Source: Mycobacterium sp. 155
Lineage (GTDB): Bacteria; Actinomycetota; Actinomycetes; Mycobacteriales; Mycobacteriaceae
Length of the DNA stretch: 64,000 bases
Reading direction: 5' to 3'
Assembly (NCBI RefSeq): GCF_000373905.1
Contig: NZ_KB892705.1
Coordinates: forward strand, 4,042,478 to 4,106,477
Positions 59,402-64,000 of this stretch are shown here, piece by piece. Each line of letters opens with the position of its first letter. Position 1 is the first letter of the stretch. Below the pieces are notes generated by a model that worked only from the letters and a program-made list of their open reading frames with translations, was not told the DNA's origin and did no database searches. A program made the position numbers and the translations under genes.

Positions 59402-59462
59402 ACGCCGATGCAACAACGTCGGGGATCCGGTGCGCAGGAAAATTGCGTAATAGGCTCGCTGA

Positions 59463-60602
59463 TTGTGTGCCCGACAAGCTGACGACGACCAGGGCGGGCT
59501 CGAGCAGGTCGACGGTGTCGACCGCGTCGCCGCGCTGACCGGGGTGCGGGCGGTCGCCGCGATGACCGTGATGGGAACCCACGCGTCCTACGGCACCGGG
59601 CTGCTCACCCACGGCTATGCCGGTCTGCTGGGCGCGCGCCTGGAGATCGGGGTGCCGATCTTCTTCGTGCTCTCAGGGCTGTTGTTGTTCCGCCCGTGGG
59701 TGCGGGCCGTGGTCGGCGGGGGTCAGGCGCCGTCGGTGCTGCGGTATGCCCGCAGCCGGTTCCGCCGAATCGTGCCCGCGTATGTGGTGACGGTGCTGCT
59801 GGTGTTCGGGATCTACCAGCTGCGCCCGGTACACCCCAACCCGGGCCACACCTGGGTGGGGCTGGTGCGGAATCTGACCTTGACCCAGATCTACAGCGAC
59901 GACTACTTCACGTCCTACCTGCATCAAGGGCTGAGCCAGATGTGGAGCTTGGCTGTGGAGGTGGCGTTCTACGCAGTGCTGCCGGTGCTGGCCTACCTGC
60001 TGCTGGTGGTGCTGTGCCGCCGCCGGTTCCGGCCGCTGCGGCTGTTCACTGGGCTGACGGTGATCGCCGGGGTGAGCCCGGCTTGGCTGGTGATCCTGCA
60101 CAACACCCACTGGTTGCCGGTGGGTGCGGGGGCGTGGTTGCCGCACTACCTGGCCTGGTTCGCGGGCGGCATGATGCTCGCGGTGCTGGCGACGACGGGG
60201 GTGCGGTGCTATGCGCTGGCGGCGCTGCCGCTGGCCGTGGCCTGCTATCTGGTGGTGTCGACGCCGATTGCCGGGCGGACCACCGCGGTCACCCTAAGCC
60301 TGTCCGAAGATGTATCCAAGACGATCCTGTATGCGGTGATCGCCACGCTGGTGGTGGCGCCGCTCGCGTTGGGGGATTCCGGCGTGTACGCCCGGCTGAT
60401 GGGCAGCCGGCCGCTGGTGTGGCTGGGGGAGATCTCGTACGAGATCTTCCTGCTGCACGTGGTGGTCATGGACCTGGTGATGGCGCTGGTGCTGCGGTGG
60501 CCCGTCTACACCGGCTCCGCCGCGGTGCTGTTCGCTGTCACACTGGCCGCGACCGTGCCGCCGGCGTGGTTGCTGCATCGGCTCACCCGGCCCCGACGCT
60601 AG
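59463..60602 (+). CDS. Membrane acyltransferase (acyltransferase_3/OafA family)
   Basis: A 379-residue integral membrane protein with about ten helices. The N-terminal family motif LTGVRAVAAMTVMGTHASYG holds the catalytic histidine, and IFFVLSGLLLFRPWVRA with RSRFRRIVPAY follow. MWSLAVEVAFYAVLP and EISYEIFLLHVVVMDLV are typical as well. Such enzymes O-acetylate or acylate cell-surface glycans or lipids. The TTG 59463 start is used because no other in-frame start precedes the family motif except an internal GTG. Divergent from the Rv3698-like gene by about 60 bases. Substrate unknown. Confidence 0.83.
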   Translation: MCARQADDDQGGLEQVDGVDRVAALTGVRAVAAMTVMGTHASYGTGLLTHGYAGLLGARLEIGVPIFFVLSGLLLFRPWVRAVVGGGQAPSVLRYARSRFRRIVPAYVVTVLLVFGIYQLRPVHPNPGHTWVGLVRNLTLTQIYSDDYFTSYLHQGLSQMWSLAVEVAFYAVLPVLAYLLLVVLCRRRFRPLRLFTGLTVIAGVSPAWLVILHNTHWLPVGAGAWLPHYLAWFAGGMMLAVLATTGVRCYALAALPLAVACYLVVSTPIAGRTTAVTLSLSEDVSKTILYAVIATLVVAPLALGDSGVYARLMGSRPLVWLGEISYEIFLLHVVVMDLVMALVLRWPVYTGSAAVLFAVTLAATVPPAWLLHRLTRPRR

Positions 60603-61405
60603 CCACGGCGTGCGATGACGATCTGGGGCAGTGTGACCCCGCTGCGCAGTTCGACCTCGATGGTCCGGTCGGCGTGCAGGGCGAGGCTGCGCAGTGCCGA
60701 GGGGCTGTAGGAGCGCAACGAGCTGATGACGCCGTCGTGGAGGAACGGGACGAACGGCGCGGCCGGCAGCATCACCGCGAGCCTCAGCAGATGCAGCAGG
60801 GCGGGCGGGCGCGGCAGGTCGATGATCAGCAGCCTGTCCGCGACGCGGGTGCCCTCGGCGAACACCCGGGAGGCCTGCGATGGAGTCAGGTGATGAAAGG
60901 ACAAGGCAAACACCGCCAGGTCGAAAGCGCCGTCGGCGGCATCGATCCCGGTGGCGTCGAGCCGCCGGACTTCTGCGCGGGGATGAGTGCCGAGCTCGCC
61001 CGCGGCCAGTGCGGCCACCGAGGCCTGGTCGACGTCGGAGACGGTGACATGCGCCGACGGATGATTGACCAGCAGCTGGCGTGACAGCCCGCCGTGCCCG
61101 GCGCCGAGCTCCAGAATTCGCGGGTCGGGCACCTCGGCGACCAGGTCCAGCGCGATCGCCGCGAACTTCTCGTGGTTGCCGAAGAACCGGCCGGTCCAGT
61201 CCAGGGCGTCGATCACCTGCCGTTTGCGCGTATCGGCGCCGTTGTCTCCGTCGTCGTCGCGGTCGAGGTATTCCAGCCGGTCGGTCTCCAGCAGCCGGTC
61301 CAGACAGGATGCGTCGTAGCCGCCGCGGGGCATCCGTTCGATACCGATTTTCGGCGACGTGCCGCTAGTACGAAGAGAATCAGCTCCGGGTGCCACGTAA
61401 GCCAT
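60599..61405 (-). CDS. Class I SAM-dependent methyltransferase
   Basis: A 268-residue methyltransferase: SAM motif [16 protein letters not shown] (about 94-109), [14 protein letters not shown] and [20 protein letters not shown]. The C-terminal [22 protein letters not shown] and [13 protein letters not shown] resemble UbiE/coq5-like enzymes. ATG 61405 is only nine bases from the divergent glpK ATG; ATG 61333 ([10 protein letters not shown]) is an alternative that leaves room for promoters. Its stop overlaps the acyltransferase stop by four bases. Substrate unknown. Confidence 0.8.
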   Translation of the reverse strand: MAYVAPGADSLRTSGTSPKIGIERMPRGGYDASCLDRLLETDRLEYLDRDDDGDNGADTRKRQVIDALDWTGRFFGNHEKFAAIALDLVAEVPDPRILELGAGHGGLSRQLLVNHPSAHVTVSDVDQASVAALAAGELGTHPRAEVRRLDATGIDAADGAFDLAVFALSFHHLTPSQASRVFAEGTRVADRLLIIDLPRPPALLHLLRLAVMLPAAPFVPFLHDGVISSLRSYSPSALRSLALHADRTIEVELRSGVTLPQIVIARRG

Positions 61406-61414
61406 GATGTAGGA

Positions 61415-62935
61415 ATGTCGGCCGATTTCGTCGCAGCCATCGACCAAGGCACCACCAGCACCCGCTGCATGATCTTCGACCACGCCGGCGCCGAGGTGGG
61501 CCGCCATCAGCTCGAGCACGAGCAGATCCTGCCGCGCGCCGGGTGGGTCGAACACAATCCGGCAGAGATCTGGGAACGCACCGCAGCGGTGATCATGACC
61601 GCGCTCAACAAGACCGGACTCACGGCCGCGGACCTGGCGGGGCTCGGCATCACCAACCAGCGGGAGACCACTCTGGTGTGGAACCGCCGCACCGGCAGGC
61701 CGTATCACAACGCCATCGTGTGGCAGGACACTCGCACCGACCGAATCGCCGCGGCCCTGGATCGGGACGGGCGCGGCGAGGTGATTCGGCGCAAGGCCGG
61801 GCTGCCGCCGGCAACCTACTTCTCCGGCGGCAAGATTGCGTGGATCCTGGACAACGTCGACGGCGTGCGGGCCGATGCCGAGAAAGGCGACGCGCTCTTC
61901 GGAAACCCCGACAGCTGGGTGGTGTGGAATCTGACGGGAGGTCATCGCGGCGGCGTGCACGTCACCGACGTCACCAATGCCAGCCGCACCATGCTGATGA
62001 ACCTGGAGACCCTGGACTGGGACGATGAACTGTTGTCGTTCTTCGGGATTCCGCGCCAGATGCTGCCCGAGATCCGGCCCTCGTCGTCGCCCGTGCCCTA
62101 TGGCCTCACCCGCGCGGAGGGACCACTGGACGGCGAGGTGCCGTTGACGGGCATTCTCGGCGACCAGCAGGCCGCGATGGTCGGCCAGGTGTGCCTGGAT
62201 GCCGGCGAGGCCAAGAACACCTATGGCACCGGCAATTTCCTGCTGCTCAACACGGGCGAGAAGATGGTCCGGTCCGCCAACGGGCTACTGACCACGGTGT
62301 GCTACCAGTTCGGTGACTCGAAACCCGTGTACGCCCTGGAAGGTTCGATCGCGGTCACCGGATCAGCCGTGCAGTGGCTGCGCGATCAGCTCGGCATCAT
62401 CAGTGGCGCCGCGCAGAGCGAGTCGCTGGCCCGGCAGGTCGCCGACAACGGCGGCGTGTACTTCGTGCCCGCGTTCTCGGGGCTGTTCGCGCCGTACTGG
62501 CGTTCGGACGCCCGGGGCGCGATCGTTGGGCTGTCGCGGTTCAACACCAACGCGCATGTGGCCCGGGCGACGCTGGAGGCGATCTGCTACCAGAGCCGCG
62601 ACGTGGTCGACGCGATGGAGGCCGATTCCGGTGTGCACCTTGAGGTTCTGAAGGTCGACGGCGGTATCACCGCCAACCAGCTGTGCATGCAGATTCAGGC
62701 CGATGTGCTCGGCGTGGATGTGGTCAAGCCGGTCGTCGCCGAGACCACCGCGCTCGGCGCGGCCTACGCGGCGGGGCTGGCGGTCGGGTTCTGGAGCAAC
62801 GCCGACGATCTGCGGGCCAATTGGCAGGAAGGTCAGCGCTGGAGCCCGAGGTGGAGTGAAGACCAGCGATCGAGCGGCTACGCCGGTTGGCGGAAAGCAG
62901 TCCAGCGCACGCTGGATTGGGTTGAGATCGACTGA
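61415..62935 (+). CDS. glpK: Glycerol kinase
   Basis: Phosphorylates glycerol to glycerol 3-phosphate. The 506-residue FGGY kinase has the N-terminal phosphate motif [44 protein letters not shown] (substrate region), [15 protein letters not shown] and the C-terminal [22 protein letters not shown] 61415 has a weak TAGGA just upstream. No glycerol facilitator is beside it. Corresponds to Rv3696c. It converges with the next gene two bases after its stop. Confidence 0.95.
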   Translation: MSADFVAAIDQGTTSTRCMIFDHAGAEVGRHQLEHEQILPRAGWVEHNPAEIWERTAAVIMTALNKTGLTAADLAGLGITNQRETTLVWNRRTGRPYHNAIVWQDTRTDRIAAALDRDGRGEVIRRKAGLPPATYFSGGKIAWILDNVDGVRADAEKGDALFGNPDSWVVWNLTGGHRGGVHVTDVTNASRTMLMNLETLDWDDELLSFFGIPRQMLPEIRPSSSPVPYGLTRAEGPLDGEVPLTGILGDQQAAMVGQVCLDAGEAKNTYGTGNFLLLNTGEKMVRSANGLLTTVCYQFGDSKPVYALEGSIAVTGSAVQWLRDQLGIISGAAQSESLARQVADNGGVYFVPAFSGLFAPYWRSDARGAIVGLSRFNTNAHVARATLEAICYQSRDVVDAMEADSGVHLEVLKVDGGITANQLCMQIQADVLGVDVVKPVVAETTALGAAYAAGLAVGFWSNADDLRANWQEGQRWSPRWSEDQRSSGYAGWRKAVQRTLDWVEID

Positions 62936-62936
62936 A

Positions 62937-63617
62937 TCACCGCGGCAGCGGGCAGACCGTCAACAGACCCTTGAGCTCGTCGTAGTACTGCACGCCCAGC
63001 ATGGCGTGGCGACCCTTGTCGTTGGTTCGCTCGGCATCGGCGATCTGGCCGGCCAACTCACCCAGCCGTCGGGCATGTTCGGCGGCCTTGCCCGAGGTCA
63101 CCTGCTTCGCCTGTTCGTTGATCACCTTGGCCCAGTCGTTGAAGTCGCCGACCGTCGGGCCCTGGTTGGCAGTGAACGACGGGAGGATCAGACCAGAACT
63201 TGCCCGGCTGGACTGCATCAGGGGTTGGGCCTGGCGGCAGCCCTTGCCGGAAATGTAGGTGAGTGTCACCGAAGCGGCGACGACGACCACGGCCAGAGCA
63301 GCGGCGGCCACCGCGAGCCTCTGGGTGCGGGGTTCGGCATCGGGAACTCGCCTGCGCCACATCACGTGCGCGAGAATTATGGCTGCCATGGCGAGCACCG
63401 ACAACAAGGCGGCCTCAAGCAGATTCCCGACGCCGGATGCCGAGTTGGTAGCCCCTAAAGTCGCCATAGCGGCGAGCAACACCAGCAGCCACTGCCAGAA
63501 TCCGCGCCGACGCTCGTAGGCGTTGACGTCACGGAACTGGACGCCGATGGTGGCGCCGACAGCCGCCAGCACGGCCACGATAGCGGGAACGATGTATGCG
63601 GCGATTTCTTCGGTCAT
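62937..63617 (-). CDS. Hypothetical membrane protein
   Basis: A 226-residue protein of unknown function. Four hydrophobic segments (about 7-26, 42-58, 66-86, 100-120) are followed by a soluble helical domain at the C-terminus with two cysteines (KGCRQAQP and LTVCPLPR). ATG 63617 overlaps the stop of the aldo/keto reductase gene (ATGA), so the two are co-transcribed. No enzymatic motif is visible. Confidence 0.68.
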   Translation of the reverse strand: MTEEIAAYIVPAIVAVLAAVGATIGVQFRDVNAYERRRGFWQWLLVLLAAMATLGATNSASGVGNLLEAALLSVLAMAAIILAHVMWRRRVPDAEPRTQRLAVAAAALAVVVVAASVTLTYISGKGCRQAQPLMQSSRASSGLILPSFTANQGPTVGDFNDWAKVINEQAKQVTSGKAAEHARRLGELAGQIADAERTNDKGRHAMLGVQYYDELKGLLTVCPLPR

Positions 63618-64000
63618 CTGCTCACGCCGTCCAGCCGATCCGAGATATCTTCGGGCAGCGCGATATCCGCTACCGCGAGGTTCTCCACCAGGTGCGTCGG
63701 TGACGATGTTCCCGGAATCAGCAGGACGTTGGGCGCGACCGACAGCGTCCATGCCAACACAATCTGCGCCGGCGTGTAGCCGAGGTCGACTGCGGCCTGC
63801 CGGACGACGTCGTTGCCGAGCACGGGACTGTTCGGATCGAACGCCGAACCGAGCGGAAAGAATGGAACGAACGCGATACCGTGCTCGACGCACAGGTCCA
63901 GGACCGGTTGGGCGCTCCGGTCGATGATGTTGTAAGCGTTCTGCACACACGCGATTGCGGTGTGGCCCAAGGCAATCCGCAGATGCTCAGAGGAGATGTT
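63614..64000 (-). CDS. Aldo/keto reductase, C-terminal part (cut by window edge)
   Basis: The last 128 codons of an NADPH-dependent aldo/keto reductase; the gene continues beyond 64000. Seen motifs: the NAYNIIDR segment, FVPFFPLGSAF, and the cofactor-binding IPGTSSPTHLVENLAV, where the usual IPG-SS loop grips the NADP phosphate. The catalytic Tyr/Lys part is outside the window. The stop is in an ATGA overlap with the next membrane-protein gene. Substrate unknown. Confidence 0.85.
   Translation of the reverse strand, partial: NISSEHLRIALGHTAIACVQNAYNIIDRSAQPVLDLCVEHGIAFVPFFPLGSAFDPNSPVLGNDVVRQAAVDLGYTPAQIVLAWTLSVAPNVLLIPGTSSPTHLVENLAVADIALPEDISDRLDGVSR

Overview
The window is about 68% GC by eye, dense with genes, and reads as chromosome of a fast-growing mycobacterium (Mycolicibacterium, M. 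smegmatis-like). Hallmarks are ATP-dependent LigC ligases with a Prim-Pol, the complete ergothioneine operon egtABCDE, MurT/GatD, LpqH-type lipoproteins, WS/DGAT acyltransferase, the 10-methylstearate genes tmsA/tmsB, and many GTG/TTG starts with ATGA-type overlaps. The core gene order follows, inverted, the M. tuberculosis stretch from about Rv3757c (proW) to Rv3696c (glpK). Rv numbers and other comparisons to named strains are from memory and were not searched.

Layout. 1-4.2 kb: glycine-betaine-type ABC permeases, a glycolipid-binding-domain protein, tyrA, tadA with its partner, tRNA-Ser(CGA). 4.3-9.6 kb: WS/DGAT acyltransferase behind a predicted leaderless mini-ORF, a penicillin-binding lipoprotein overlapping an MsAcT-like SGNH hydrolase, two LpqH-like lipoproteins. 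9.6-16.6 kb: tgt, a P450, gluQRS, two ligC paralogues and Prim-PolC. 16.6-22.1 kb: Gre-like factor, D-amino-acid-dehydrogenase-like flavoprotein, PucR regulator, PDZ serine protease, membrane protein, tRNA-Ser(GGA). 22.2-25.6 kb: 4.5S RNA, aspC, dnaX. 25.6-30.2 kb: an accessory sulfide/persulfide cluster (TauE exporter, SQR, CstB-like enzyme, rhodanese, CstR repressor) with several matching palindromic operators. 30.2-38.9 kb: tmsB-tmsA, SRPBCC protein, Ami1 amidase, EbfC, recR, gatD-murT, DEDDh exonuclease, SHOCT protein. 39-46.8 kb: a frameshifted gene between two copies of the leuA 3' end, leuA with a leucine leader peptide, an XRE-cupin regulator, ask-asd, a DUF4185 secreted protein. 46.8-54 kb: Fur-type regulator, secreted proteins, egtABCDE. 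54-57.2 kb: a Tat cholesterol-oxidase-like enzyme with a frameshifted alkB. 57.2-64 kb: methyltransferase, glutamate-cysteine-ligase-like protein, acyltransferase, second methyltransferase, glpK, membrane protein, and an aldo/keto reductase cut by the window edge.

Functional threads. Sulfur chemistry recurs: SQR would oxidise sulfide to persulfide, CstB and the rhodanese would process it, TauE would export sulfite, and CstR would sense persulfide; egtA-E turns glutamate, cysteine, histidine and SAM into ergothioneine. Ask and Asd open the aspartate pathway and AspC supplies aspartate. MurT/GatD, Ami1, the penicillin-binding lipoprotein and the DUF4185 protein act on the cell wall. Tgt plus GluQRS implies queuosine-modified tRNA.

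The most unusual points are the cst-like cluster inserted between dnaX and tmsB; the duplicated leuA 3' end flanking a decayed gene; a predicted leaderless leucine-rich leader peptide and attenuator before leuA; a 16-17 bp element repeated in both ligC genes and in tandem at the gatD start; a leaderless 20-codon ORF abutting the WS/DGAT gene; and an alkB broken by one base beside a Tat-exported sterol-oxidase-like enzyme.
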